Positions 28,829 through 37,914 are shown, counted from the stretch's first letter. The stretch: DNA of 64,000 nucleotides from Caulobacter sp. FWC26 (GCF_002742645.2 NZ_CP033875.1:4380001-4444000); one strand, 5' to 3'. The notes: a model not told the origin generated them from the sequence alone. Translations and numbers: made by a program.

Positions 28829-28846
28829 GGCGCTAAGCCTATCCGC

Positions 28847-29347
28847 ATGAGCGATCACGAACAGTCAAAACTCATCGCCACGGCGATGAACGAGGGTAGT
28901 CCCCAAGCCAAGGCCCTGGGGTTCGCCACCCTGCAGATCGGCGATGCGGTGGCCGTGCTGAAGGTGCCCTATCGCCCGGAGATCGTCGGCGATCCTGAGA
29001 CCGGCGTCATCGCCGGCGGCGTCGTCACCACTCTGCTGGATCACGCCAGCGGCCAGGCCGTGCACGCCGCGCTGGACACCTGGACCTCGATCGCGACGCT
29101 CGACCTGCGGATCGACTACATGCGCGCGGCCGAGCCCGGCCTCGACGTGATGGCCCGCGCCCATTGCTACAAGCTGACCCGTTCGGTGGCCTTCGTTCGC
29201 GCTGTGGCCTACGACCGCGATCCGGAGGACCCGATCGCCACCGGTCAGGCGACCTTCATGCTCGACTCCAGCGCCGGCAAGAAGGCCGGCGCCAACCTGA
29301 AACCTTCGCGTGAGCAGCGCGCCAAGACCGGAGGGGTCGACCAATGA
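28847..29347 (+). CDS. PaaI-like thioesterase (hotdog fold), first of pair
   Basis: A 166-residue hotdog-fold protein of the PaaI/DUF4442-like acyl-CoA thioesterase group. The helix segment GVIAGGVVTTLLDHASGQAVHAAL carries the pattern GG-x(3)-LLDHA, with the Asp typical of the active site, and the strands IATLDLRIDYMRAAEPGLDVMARAHC follow. Acyl substrate unknown. ATG 28847 is right after the palindromic elements; the 187-residue reading starts inside a repeat. Its stop overlaps the next start (ATGA), so the two thioesterase genes are translationally coupled and may act together or as a heteromer. Confidence 0.85.
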   Translation: MSDHEQSKLIATAMNEGSPQAKALGFATLQIGDAVAVLKVPYRPEIVGDPETGVIAGGVVTTLLDHASGQAVHAALDTWTSIATLDLRIDYMRAAEPGLDVMARAHCYKLTRSVAFVRAVAYDRDPEDPIATGQATFMLDSSAGKKAGANLKPSREQRAKTGGVDQ

Positions 29348-29763
29348 GCGACGCCGACACCCGCCTCGTCTCGATGCTGGAGTCCATTCCCTACGCCCGC
29401 TTCCTCGGGATCAAGGCCGAGCTGGCCGGGGATGAGATGACCGCCGTCCTGCCCTTCGCTCAGCATATCGTCGGCAACCCGATGTTGCCCGCGATCCACG
29501 GCGGTGTTCTGGGCGCCTTCATGGAAATGACGGCCCTGGCCCAGCTGTCCGTGGCCGCCCCCATGAAGCGTCAGCCCCGCACCATCGACGTCTCGATCGA
29601 GTATCTGCGCTCGGGGCGTCCCCAGACCACCTACGCCCGCGCCATCATCAAGAAACTGGGCCGCCGTATCGCCAATGTGCATGTGGAGGCCTGGCAGGAG
29701 ACACGATCGGCGCCGATCGCGTCGCTGCGCGGACTGTTTCTGGTGGCGCCGAGCGAGGATTGA
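29344..29763 (+). CDS. PaaI-like thioesterase (hotdog fold), second of pair
   Basis: A 139-residue hotdog-fold thioesterase homologue. The family segment is NPMLPAIHGGVLGAFMEMTALAQLS; the position of the usual Asp is Glu (in FMEMTA), which is also seen in active hotdog enzymes. RTIDVSIEYLRSGRPQTTYARAII is the substrate-channel strand pair. Starts by ATGA overlap with the preceding paralogue. After its stop comes a 218-bp gap with AT-rich promoter-like DNA leading to a tiny membrane peptide. Confidence 0.85.
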   Translation: MSDADTRLVSMLESIPYARFLGIKAELAGDEMTAVLPFAQHIVGNPMLPAIHGGVLGAFMEMTALAQLSVAAPMKRQPRTIDVSIEYLRSGRPQTTYARAIIKKLGRRIANVHVEAWQETRSAPIASLRGLFLVAPSED

Positions 29764-29981
29764 CCTCGCCGGGACGCCGCATCCGGCGACATGAGGTTAA
29801 AGTTTCCATTGAAACGGATTTGAACGCTCACATTACGCCTCGTTAATGTCGATTACGGACGTCAACGTTTCTTAAATCGGCGTCATGAAGCAAGAGTAAC
29901 GTGTAATAACCAAGGTCCGGACCTATATCCCTCTCATCGGACGCCGACGGGGCGCTTCCGAAGAAAAAAGGGATCAAGACC

Positions 29982-30080
29982 ATGACCATGAAGACCAACA
30001 CCGTCGCCGGCTTCGCCTCGCTCGTTCTCGCGGTTCTGCCGCTCGTCGTTATCGCTGGTTCGCTCGCCTCGAGCTTCTAA
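29982..30080 (+). CDS. 32-residue single-span membrane peptide
   Basis: A short open frame, not recognised as a named gene. It encodes M-T-M-K-T-N, then the hydrophobic stretch VAGFASLVLAVLPLVVIAGS, and ends LASSF. One transmembrane helix with positive N-terminus fits an inner-membrane micropeptide. Support for translation: AAGGGATC lies about 9 bases before the ATG, upstream DNA is AT-rich and promoter-like, and a long imperfect hairpin follows the stop. The second ATG (29988) is an alternative start. Codon choices are GC-biased as in real genes here. Function unknown. Confidence 0.65.
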   Translation: MTMKTNTVAGFASLVLAVLPLVVIAGSLASSF

Positions 30081-30083
30081 GTG

Positions 30084-30146
30084 ATCGCCGCTTAACCTTC
30101 GTCGGGTGCCGCTCCACCTGCGAGCCGGTCCGACGAAGATGGCGAT
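30084..30146 (+). terminator. Long 3' hairpin after the membrane peptide
   Basis: CTTCGTCGG (30097) pairs exactly with CCGACGAAG (30130), and outside it ATCGCC (30084) pairs with GGCGAT (30141). No T-run follows, so it may stabilise or regulate the short mRNA rather than terminate it. Confidence 0.5.
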
Positions 30147-30162
30147 GGGAAATCGCCCAAGA

Positions 30163-31077
30163 CTATAAAGAACAAAGACCTTTCGCCGTCCGATGCAGGA
30201 TGGCGTGGCGCGCCGCCAGACGATCGATATCCGCGTCATAGCCGCCGCCAATAACCCCGACCACGGGGATCTCCGAGGAAAGACAAGCGCCCAGGACATA
30301 GGCCTCTCGTCGCGCCAGACCCTCGTCGGTCAGCGCCAGGCGGCCCAGCTTGTCGTCTGCGTGCGGATCGACGCCCGCATTGAAGAAGACGATATCAGGC
30401 CGGACGCTGGAGAGCAGCGCCGGCAGGATGGTCTCCAGCTTTGCAAGATAGGCGCGATCGTCGGTTCCGTCGGGGAGTTCGATATCGAGGTCGCCGGTCG
30501 CCTTGCGGTGCGGGAAGTTCTTCTCGGCGTGCATCGAGAAGGTGAAGACGCTGGGATCGTTTTCGAAGATCTGCGCTGTGCCGTCCCCTTGATGCACATC
30601 CAGATCGACCACCAGCGCCTTGCCGATCGCGCCTTCGGCCAGAAGCCGCCGCGCCGCCACCGCCACGTCATTGAAGACGCAGAAGCCGGCGCCGGCGTCG
30701 GCCGCCGCATGGTGACTGCCGCCGGCGGTGTTGCAGGCCAAGCCGTGCTCAAGCGCCAGCCGCGCCGCCAGCAGCGTGCCGCCGGTCGCCGCCCGGGCGC
30801 GGGTCGCGACGCTTTCTGTGTTGGGCATGCCGATCCGGCGCACGACATCTGGCGGCAACGAGAGCTCGATGACGCCCCGCACATAGTCCTCAGCGTGAGC
30901 CAGGCACAGGGTTTCGACATCCACCGGCTCAGGCCGCGCAAATCCATCGGGCCCAGCCACCGCCTCGGCCTCCAGAATCGCGGCCAGACGCGAGTACTTG
31001 TCCATCGGGAACCGATGACCCGCAGGCATCTCGGCGCGGAAGGCGGGGTGATGAACGATCGGCGGCGACATCGACAT
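30163..31077 (-). CDS. Histone deacetylase family protein
   Basis: A 304-residue zinc amidohydrolase of the HDAC/AcuC/acetylpolyamine amidohydrolase superfamily. Catalytic segments: TAGGSHHAAADAGAGFCVFNDVA (tandem active-site His), ALVVDLDVHQGDGTA (Asp-x-His zinc ligands), FNAGVDPHADDKLG (third zinc Asp region) and VGVIGGGYD. Here the usual Tyr follows GGG (GGGY), as in active members. In bacteria these enzymes act on acetyl-lysine, acetylpolyamines or acetoin-linked acetyl-CoA synthetase; the substrate is not known here. It is divergent from tesB. Start ATG 31077 or 31071. Confidence 0.92.
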   Translation of the reverse strand: MSMSPPIVHHPAFRAEMPAGHRFPMDKYSRLAAILEAEAVAGPDGFARPEPVDVETLCLAHAEDYVRGVIELSLPPDVVRRIGMPNTESVATRARAATGGTLLAARLALEHGLACNTAGGSHHAAADAGAGFCVFNDVAVAARRLLAEGAIGKALVVDLDVHQGDGTAQIFENDPSVFTFSMHAEKNFPHRKATGDLDIELPDGTDDRAYLAKLETILPALLSSVRPDIVFFNAGVDPHADDKLGRLALTDEGLARREAYVLGACLSSEIPVVGVIGGGYDADIDRLAARHAILHRTAKGLCSL

Positions 31078-31158
31078 GGCCTGACGATGGGGAGCGCGGC
31101 GGCGTGACGCAAGGAGACGGGTTGCGGCGCCGCAAAACGAGGCTTATCGCAGTGCGCC

Positions 31159-32013
31159 ATGCAGACGACCGAGAACCTCGCCGACATCCTGGACCTCGAA
31201 CCGATCGAGGTGAACCTGTTCCGGGGCATCAGCCCGAACGATGGCTTCCCGCGCATCTTCGGCGGCCTGGTGATCGCCCAGGCCCTGCTGGCGGCTTACA
31301 AGACGGTGCCGGACCGCATCTGCCACTCGCTGCACGCCTATTTCATTCGCCCCGGGGACGTCACCGCTCCAGTCCTCTATGAGGTGGAGCGCGCCCGAGA
31401 TGGCGGCACCTTCACCACGCGCCGCGTCGCCGCGATCCAGCATGGCGAGCAGATCTTCAACCTCGCCGCCTCGTTCCAAACGCCGGAAGACGGCTTCGAG
31501 CACCAGTCGGAAATGCCCGAATCGGTCGATCCGGAGTCCCTGCCGACCGAAGCCGACTTCCTGCGCAGCCTGGGCGACCAGATCCATCCGAAGATGGTGG
31601 CGATCGCCGAGCGTCCGCGTCCGGTCGACATCCGCTGGATCGATCCGCAAAACCCCATCGCGCCCGTCAAGAAGTCGGGCACCAAGCAGGTCTGGATGCG
31701 CGCCAAGGCGCCGCTGGGCGACGATGTGAAGATGCAGCAGGCCGCCCTGGCCTACGCTTCCGACATGGCGTTCATGGAAAGCGCCCTGCGTCCGCACGGC
31801 CTGATCTGGACCACGCCCGGCATCCAGGCCGCCAGCCTGGACCACGCCATGTGGTTCCACCATCCGTTCAACTTCAACGACTGGACCCTGTTCGCCCAGG
31901 ACAGCCCCAGCGCCTCGCAAGGGCGGGGTTTGGTGCGCGGTCAAATGTTCAGCCAGGACGGCAAGTTGCTGGCGTCGGTCGCTCAGGAATGCCTGATGCG
32001 GGTGCGGAAGTAG
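31159..32013 (+). CDS. tesB: Acyl-CoA thioesterase II
   Basis: Hydrolyses medium and long acyl-CoA to free fatty acid and CoA. The 284-residue double-hotdog protein has RIFGGLVIAQALLAA and SLHAYFIRPGDV in the first half. The Asp/Thr-Gln triad known in TesB is matched in the second half: ASLDHAMWFHHPF with the catalytic Asp, DWTLFAQDSPSASQGRGLVRGQMFSQDG and the Gln. Length equals that of E. coli TesB. It lies between the HDAC-like gene (divergent) and the Nudix gene (convergent). Confidence 0.95.
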   Translation: MQTTENLADILDLEPIEVNLFRGISPNDGFPRIFGGLVIAQALLAAYKTVPDRICHSLHAYFIRPGDVTAPVLYEVERARDGGTFTTRRVAAIQHGEQIFNLAASFQTPEDGFEHQSEMPESVDPESLPTEADFLRSLGDQIHPKMVAIAERPRPVDIRWIDPQNPIAPVKKSGTKQVWMRAKAPLGDDVKMQQAALAYASDMAFMESALRPHGLIWTTPGIQAASLDHAMWFHHPFNFNDWTLFAQDSPSASQGRGLVRGQMFSQDGKLLASVAQECLMRVRK

Positions 32014-32017
32014 CCGC

Positions 32018-32581
32018 TCAGAGCGCTTCGATCCGGGCTACGCCCGCAGCGGCGAGGGCCCGGAGAAGCGACGCTGCTTGCATGCCGTTGGTCAATTCGC
32101 CCGCCAGCGCCATCCGCACAGCCTCCGGCGCCGAGACCCAGAAGCTCTCGATGCGCTCACCCGGATCGTCGTGGGGCGCGGCCACCTGGACGACATCGCG
32201 GAAGAGCACGATGTGACTCCGGTTGTCGTGGCTGGCCGAATTGGCCCGGAAATTTCCGATAAGCGTCGGCGTTCCGGCGCATCCGGTCTCCTCGAGAAGC
32301 TCCCGCGCTGCGGCGGCGATGGGATCCGCCTCCTCGGGGTCCATCCGGCCGGCGGGGATTTCGGTCGAGACGTCCCCGAGAGCGTGGCGATACTGCCGGA
32401 CCAGAAGGACGTTGTTGGCGCCGTCGAGGGCCACGATCTCAAGCCAGTCCGCGTACTCAAGCACATAGTAGGGCGCGATCACCACGCCGTCGTCGGTGAC
32501 ACAATCGTCGGCGCGGACGCTGATCCAGCGGTCCCTGTGGATGTGCCGTGAGGCGGTCACCCGCCACTTTCCGTCGGGCAT
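32018..32581 (-). CDS. Nudix hydrolase, ADP-ribose pyrophosphatase-like
   Basis: A 187-residue Nudix hydrolase. The Nudix box is EIPAGRMDPEEADPI followed by AAARELLEETG, with the REL-x-EE-x-G core intact and one extra residue between the first Glu and REL. The preceding VLLVRQYRHALGD is typical of ADP-ribose pyrophosphatases, so nucleoside-diphosphate sugar is the likely substrate. It starts 24 bp after the rimM stop on the same strand, placing it at the position where trmD usually follows rimM. Confidence 0.9.
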   Translation of the reverse strand: MPDGKWRVTASRHIHRDRWISVRADDCVTDDGVVIAPYYVLEYADWLEIVALDGANNVLLVRQYRHALGDVSTEIPAGRMDPEEADPIAAAARELLEETGCAGTPTLIGNFRANSASHDNRSHIVLFRDVVQVAAPHDDPGERIESFWVSAPEAVRMALAGELTNGMQAASLLRALAAAGVARIEAL

Positions 32582-32605
32582 CGCTCAGATCTCCTACAGG
32601 GGGCG

Positions 32606-33172
32606 TCAGTCCCGATCGCCGAGCTCTTCGTCTTCCTCTGGCCCCTCATGGTCGCCCACCAGGGCCGGCGGATCGGCCAGGATCAGACCTTCGCTGATCT
32701 TCACCTCGGGGACAGCCGCCCGCGTGAACGGCAGGTACCAGGTCGGGCCGCCTAGGTCGGGGTTGATCTCGAGGATGTCACCGGCGCCGAAGTTCTGGAC
32801 GCTCTTCACGCGGCCCAGCAGGGCGTTGGTCTGGATGTGGCGGACGGTGAGACCGACCAGATCGGTCAGATAGAACTCGTCCTCATCCGGCTCAGGCAAG
32901 GCAGAGCGGGGAACGTACAGGCGAAGGCCGCGCAGGGCGTCGGCCGCCTCTTTCGTTTCAATCCCGGGACAGCGGCAGACGACGCCGTCCTTGGTCTTGC
33001 GCGCCGAGGCGATGGTCAGGGCCGGCGAGCCGTCCTGGCGCTTCAGCGCCTTGAAGCCCGCGATGCTGAGCGGGTCTTCGGTATAGGTCGTGATCCGCAC
33101 CTCGCCGCGCACGCCAAAGCCGCCGGCCACGCGGCCGACCAGGATCAGCGGATCATCGGGAGACACAGCCAT
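32606..33172 (-). CDS. rimM: Ribosome maturation factor RimM
   Basis: Binds S19 and assists maturation of the 30S head. The 188 residues start ILVGRVAGGFGVRGEVRI, the family hallmark, with a PRC-barrel second half (DEFYLTDLVGLTVRH, GRVKSVQNFGAGDILEI) and LPFTRAAVPEV near the end. The C-terminal tail is acidic (DHEGPEEDEELGDRD). It lies between rpsP and the Nudix gene, 57 bp after the rpsP stop, and is probably in the ffh-rpsP-rimM transcript. Confidence 0.96.
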   Translation of the reverse strand: MAVSPDDPLILVGRVAGGFGVRGEVRITTYTEDPLSIAGFKALKRQDGSPALTIASARKTKDGVVCRCPGIETKEAADALRGLRLYVPRSALPEPDEDEFYLTDLVGLTVRHIQTNALLGRVKSVQNFGAGDILEINPDLGGPTWYLPFTRAAVPEVKISEGLILADPPALVGDHEGPEEDEELGDRD

Positions 33173-33229
33173 CGCCTGGACAGAGTCGCGCCGCCGTCTC
33201 GAAGGAGAACGGCGGCGCTGGAACCCTGA

Positions 33230-33727
33230 TTAGCCTTCCGAGGCTTCTTCAGCCGGAGCTTCAGCGGCCGGAGCTTCTTCAGCCGGAGCCTCTTCCACGG
33301 CCGGAGCAGCGGCCGCAGCGGCGGCGGCTTCAGCAGCGGCGGCCTTTTCGGCTTCGGCGGCGGCCTTGGCGTCGGCTTCGGCTTGCTTGCGCTCTTCTTC
33401 ACGCTGGGCGCGCTCGGCCAGACGCTCTTGCGCCTTCTTGCCCGGCTTGCCCTTTTCCGGGTTGTTGCCGTGCGTCCAGGCGACCAGGCCTTGGGCGGCC
33501 AGGAAGCGGGCGACGCGGTCGGTCGGCTGGGCGCCCTTCTTGAGCCACTCCTGGATCGACTCGACCTTCAGGGTGACGCGGTTGGCGTCGTCCTTCTTGA
33601 GGAGCGGGTTGTAGGTGCCGACCTTCTCGATGAAGCGGCCATCGCGCGGCGAGTGGCTGTCAGCGACGACGATCGAGTAGTACGGACGCTTCTTGGCGCC
33701 GCCACGGGCGAGACGGATCTTCAGCAT
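33230..33727 (-). CDS. rpsP: Ribosomal protein S16 with long low-complexity tail
   Basis: Small-subunit ribosomal protein bS16. Residues 1-80 are the conserved core ([20 protein letters not shown], then [11 protein letters not shown] and [17 protein letters not shown]). The total is 165 residues against about 82 in E. coli. The extra half begins as a charged helix ([19 protein letters not shown]) and ends in an Ala/Glu/Pro-rich repeat of the APAEEAPA type. Similar but shorter tails occur in other alphaproteobacterial S16 proteins; the tail role is unknown. Located between ffh and rimM. Confidence 0.96.
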   Translation of the reverse strand: MLKIRLARGGAKKRPYYSIVVADSHSPRDGRFIEKVGTYNPLLKKDDANRVTLKVESIQEWLKKGAQPTDRVARFLAAQGLVAWTHGNNPEKGKPGKKAQERLAERAQREEERKQAEADAKAAAEAEKAAAAEAAAAAAAAPAVEEAPAEEAPAAEAPAEEASEG

Positions 33728-33754
33728 TTTTGGTAGTCCTTAGGGTCTAAAGTT

Positions 33755-35284
33755 CTATTTCTTGAACGGGTTGAAGCCGGGCAGGCCCAGGCCGGAGAGA
33801 GGGTTGGGCTTGGCGTCGCCGCCACTCCCGAGGCCCGGCAGACCGGGCAGCCCCGGGACGCCACCAAGGCCTCCCGCTGCATTGGGATCGGGCGCCGGCA
33901 TCTTGCCGCCGCCCAGGTTCTTCAGGCGGGCCATGTCGCCGCCGCCCATCATCTGGGCCATGCGGGCCAGGCCCTTGCCGCCGTCCTTGGACATGGCCTT
34001 GAACATGTCGGCCATCTGGCGGTGCTGCTTGAGCAGGCGATTGACCTCGGCCACGTCGACGCCGGCGCCGGCCGCGATGCGGCGCTTGCGCGAGGCGGCC
34101 AGGATGTCGGGCTTCTTGCGTTCTTCCTTGGTCATCGAGCTGATGATCGCCTGCTGGCGGCGGAAGATGCTGTCGTCGACGCCGCTCTCGGCGATCTGCT
34201 TCTTGACCTTCTGGACGCCCGGCAGAAGGCCCATGATACCTTCCATGCCGCCCATGCGCTGCATCTGCTTCAGCTGGGCCGCCAGGTCGTCGAGGTCGAA
34301 CTTGCCCTTGGCCAGCTTCTTGGCCATGCGCTCGGCCTCGGCCTGGTCGAGGTCGGCGGCGGCCTTCTCGACCAGGGCCACGACGTCGCCCTGACCCAGG
34401 ATCCGGCCGGCGACGCGGCGGGCGTCGAACACGTCCAGCTGGTCGATCTTTTCGCCGGCGCCAAGGAACTTGATCGGCAGGCCGGTGACGTGGCGCATCG
34501 ACAGCGCCGCGCCGCCGCGGCCGTCGCCGTCGGCGCGGGTCAGGATCAGGCCCGTGAGCGGCAGGCGCTCGTGGAAAGCCTTGGCCGTGCGCACGGCGTC
34601 CTGACCGGTCAGACTGTCTGCGACCAGGATGGTCTCGGTCGGGTTCGCGATACGGGCGATTTCGGCCGCCTCGCTCATCATCGACTCGTCCAGCGTGGTG
34701 CGGCCGGCGGTGTCGAGGATCAGGACGTCATAGCCGCCCAGTTTGGCGGCGGTCAGGGCGCGCTTGGCGATGTCCGGGGCGCTCTGGCCCGCGACGATCG
34801 GCAGGCTCTCGACCTCGACCTGCTTGGCCAGGGTCGCCAGCTGCTCCATGGCCGCCGGGCGACGGGTGTCGAGCGAGGCGACCAGCACCTTCTTGCGCTC
34901 GGTCTTCGACAAACGCAGGGCCAGCTTGCCGGTGGTGGTGGTCTTACCCGAGCCTTGCAGACCGGCCATCAGGATGACCGAAGGCGGGTTGAGGGCCAGG
35001 TTCAGGCCGGTCGGCTGCTCGCCGCCCAGCATCTCGACCAGACCGTCATAGACGATCTTGACCACCTGGTCCGCCGGCTTGACCGAGCGGATCACCGCCT
35101 CGCCAGACGCCAGTTCCTTGGCCTTGGAGATGAAGTCCTTGACGACCGGCAGGGCGACGTCGGCCTCGAGCAGCGCGACGCGGACCTCGCGCAGCGCCTC
35201 GTCGATGTCCTTTTCGGACAGCACGCCGCGACCGCCGAGGCGTTCAAAGACGCCGGAAAGTCGCTCTGTAAGGCCGTCGAACAT
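33755..35284 (-). CDS. ffh: Signal recognition particle protein Ffh
   Basis: GTPase that with SRP RNA targets ribosome-nascent chains to FtsY at the membrane. The 509 residues contain the N domain (MFDGLTERLSGVFERLGGRG), G domain motifs GLQGSGKTTTTGK (P-loop), DTRRPAA, DTAGRTTLDE and TRADGDGRGG, and the Met-rich M domain from about residue 325 (MQRMGGMEGIMGLLPG). The tail is Gly/Pro/Leu-rich. ATG 35284 follows AGGG and gives the family start; a reading from 35323 begins in a palindrome and is less likely. First gene of ffh-rpsP-rimM. The SRP RNA itself was not seen nearby. Confidence 0.97.
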   Translation of the reverse strand: MFDGLTERLSGVFERLGGRGVLSEKDIDEALREVRVALLEADVALPVVKDFISKAKELASGEAVIRSVKPADQVVKIVYDGLVEMLGGEQPTGLNLALNPPSVILMAGLQGSGKTTTTGKLALRLSKTERKKVLVASLDTRRPAAMEQLATLAKQVEVESLPIVAGQSAPDIAKRALTAAKLGGYDVLILDTAGRTTLDESMMSEAAEIARIANPTETILVADSLTGQDAVRTAKAFHERLPLTGLILTRADGDGRGGAALSMRHVTGLPIKFLGAGEKIDQLDVFDARRVAGRILGQGDVVALVEKAAADLDQAEAERMAKKLAKGKFDLDDLAAQLKQMQRMGGMEGIMGLLPGVQKVKKQIAESGVDDSIFRRQQAIISSMTKEERKKPDILAASRKRRIAAGAGVDVAEVNRLLKQHRQMADMFKAMSKDGGKGLARMAQMMGGGDMARLKNLGGGKMPAPDPNAAGGLGGVPGLPGLPGLGSGGDAKPNPLSGLGLPGFNPFKK

Positions 35285-35306
35285 GTCGAACCCTGTTGAA
35301 TACCCT

Positions 35307-35328
35307 GGAACGTGACGCGTCACGTTCC
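35307..35328. promoter_or_regulatory. Perfect 22-bp palindrome upstream of ffh
   Basis: GGAACGTGACG followed directly by its exact reverse complement, 23 bp before the ffh start codon. A perfect palindrome of this length suits a dimeric regulator or an RNA hairpin in the ffh leader. No match to a known operator was recognised. Confidence 0.6.
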
Positions 35329-35386
35329 GACTCTTTGTCTTGCTTCGGCCTGTTCGAAGAACAAACCGGGCTCCAAACGCGATCAG

Positions 35387-35414
35387 CCCCCGTGGACGAT
35401 CACGTCGACGGGGG
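35387..35414. other. Strong GC hairpin in the ffh upstream gap
   Basis: CCCCCGT pairs with ACGGGGG and GACG with CGTC around a 4-nt ATCA loop, with one symmetrical G-G mismatch. No T-run on either side. The gap from 35285 to 35699 also holds the ffh palindrome and a twin-hairpin repeat, and no credible gene. Confidence 0.55.
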
Positions 35415-35558
35415 TCCTCGCCGTCCTCGTCCGGATGGATCCTGCGCTAACAGGCCGGGGTCGTGACGGTGGAGGCGCTGCTGATAAAGCGCCGGAAGCC
35501 GGGGCTTATGCACAGAAAAGGGCGAGGAGTCAAAAGTCAGTCAGCAATGACGATCAAA

Positions 35559-35687
35559 TCCGACCTTCCCGGCGAATGCCGGCACCCAGATCCCAAGGCG
35601 CTTGGGCTTATGGGAAGCGTTCTGAGTTCAAGGAACCCGCCTGAGCGCTTTTCCATCTGGGCCCCGGCGTTCGCCGGGGAGATCGGG
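35559..35687. repeat. Twin-hairpin palindromic repeat, copy 3
   Basis: TCCGACCTTCCCGGCGAATG with CCCAGAT on the left and ATCTGGG, CCCCGGC-GTTC-GCCGGGG, then GAGATCGGG on the right; about 70 bp of unique sequence in between. Same layout as the copies at 15381 and 17139. It ends 12 bp before the DUF1993 stop codon. Confidence 0.8.
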
Positions 35688-35699
35688 TTGGAGGAGGGA

Positions 35700-36206
35700 T
35701 CAGGCCATGCCCAGATAGTCGCGCTTGCCGACCTCGACGCCGTTGTGGCGCAGGACCGCGTAGGCCGTGGTCAGGTGGAAGAAGAAGTTCGGCTGCGCCT
35801 GACCCTGGAAATACGCCAGACCCTTGACCACGCTGGTCTCGCCCCGACGGGTCAGGGTGATGTCGCGATCCTCGGCGCCCTCGAACGCTGCGGGGTCCAG
35901 GCCCTCGACATAGGCGATGGCGCGGTCGATGCGGGCGATGAGTTCGGCGAAGCTGGTCTCGACGTCGTCCCAGGCCGGAACCTCCTGCCCCGCAAGACGC
36001 GCGCAGCAGCCCTTGGCGAAGTCGGTGGCGATCTGCACCTGGCGGATCAGAGGGAACATGTCGGGATAGAGCCGGGCCTTCAGCAAGGCGTCCGGATCCC
36101 ACCCCTTGGACTCGACCTGGGCGGCGGCCTTGGTGAGGACACCTTTCAGACCCTTCAGGCCTTGGATGAACACGGGCGCGCTGGCCTGGTGGATCGAGAT
36201 CGACAT
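35700..36206 (-). CDS. DUF1993 family protein
   Basis: A 168-residue helical protein of the DUF1993 family, function unknown; the family is related to the DinB-like fold. It shows the typical start SISIHQASAPVFIQGLKGLK, the middle DMFPLIRQVQIATDFAKGCCARL and the end FFFHLTTAYAVLRHNGVEVGKRDYLG. GGAG precedes the ATG at 36206 by seven bases; a start four codons earlier lacks this. It is separated from ffh by 415 bp and divergent from the CBS gene. Confidence 0.88.
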   Translation of the reverse strand: MSISIHQASAPVFIQGLKGLKGVLTKAAAQVESKGWDPDALLKARLYPDMFPLIRQVQIATDFAKGCCARLAGQEVPAWDDVETSFAELIARIDRAIAYVEGLDPAAFEGAEDRDITLTRRGETSVVKGLAYFQGQAQPNFFFHLTTAYAVLRHNGVEVGKRDYLGMA

Positions 36207-36314
36207 GGGAAGCTCCACTTGAGGGATGCGCCTAGATAAGGCCGCGTCGAGCGGAACGGGAGAGCGAGACGGCGGGTTTTAGGAGCTCAAGTTCCAAACC
36301 CACGAGGTTCTCCC

Positions 36315-36743
36315 ATGAAAGTCAGCGACGCCATGACCAGCCAGGTCTCGATCGCGCGCCCCACCGACAGCATCCGCCAGGTCGCCCAGACCATGGCCAA
36401 GGTCGAGAGCGGGGTCGTTCCCGTGGTCGAGGACGGCAAGGTGGTAGGCGTGGTCACCGACCGCGACATCGTCCTGCGGGTGGTCGCCGAGGGCCGCAGC
36501 TTCGACAGCCCCGTCTCCGAGGCCATGTCGGACGGCGAGGTGCTCAGCGTGAAAGAGGACGACGTGCTGGCCGACGCCACGGCCAAGATGGCCAACAATC
36601 AGGTCCGTCGCCTGATCGTTCTGAACGACGCCGGCGCGCTCAGCGGCATTCTATCGCTCGGCGACGTGGCCAAGGATTACGGCGCCAAGCAGGTCGGCAA
36701 GACCCTGGAAGAGATCTCGCAGGAGTCCGACGAGGCGCAGTAA
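36315..36743 (+). CDS. Two-CBS-domain protein
   Basis: A 142-residue stand-alone pair of CBS domains (a Bateman module), which in this family binds adenosine nucleotides and signals energy state. The first CBS spans about 8-60 (QVAQTMAKVESGVVPVVEDGKVVGVVTDRDI) and the second about 68-122 (VLADATAKMANNQVRRLIVLNDAGALSGILSLGDV). There is no attached enzyme or transporter domain. Partner unknown. A strong terminator follows the stop. Confidence 0.93.
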   Translation: MKVSDAMTSQVSIARPTDSIRQVAQTMAKVESGVVPVVEDGKVVGVVTDRDIVLRVVAEGRSFDSPVSEAMSDGEVLSVKEDDVLADATAKMANNQVRRLIVLNDAGALSGILSLGDVAKDYGAKQVGKTLEEISQESDEAQ

Positions 36744-36752
36744 CCCAAGAAA

Positions 36753-36784
36753 AAGGGCGGCCCCACCAGGAGCCGCCCTTCTCG
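36753..36784. terminator. Terminator between the CBS gene and mdh
   Basis: AAGGGCGGC and GCCGCCCTT form a perfect 9-bp stem with a 10-nt loop, followed by TTCTCG; A-rich sequence on the other side (AAGAAAAAGG) gives a T-run on the minus strand. Likely serves both converging genes. Confidence 0.8.
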
Positions 36785-36804
36785 TATCGGATGGTCTTCC
36801 GGTC

Positions 36805-37812
<1,008 letters not shown>

Positions 37813-37914
37813 CTAGACCCGTAGCGGCCCCGCCTCAAGCCCTCTTTCCCGTTTCGCTGCACTGCGGCAAAGTCGTCTGAACAACGATAATGAGCGCCAG
37901 GGGCGAGGGGCATG

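Noticed and set aside
29915..29945. Shared ACCTATATCCC between the membrane-peptide upstream region and sRNA candidate 1 (near 45092)
   Set aside because: Only 11 bases match and the contexts differ; could be chance or a weak promoter element. Not enough to link the two loci.
35324..35699. SRP RNA gene next to ffh
   Set aside because: I looked for the conserved GGAA/AGCAGCC-type SRP core and found none; the gap holds hairpins and a repeat only.
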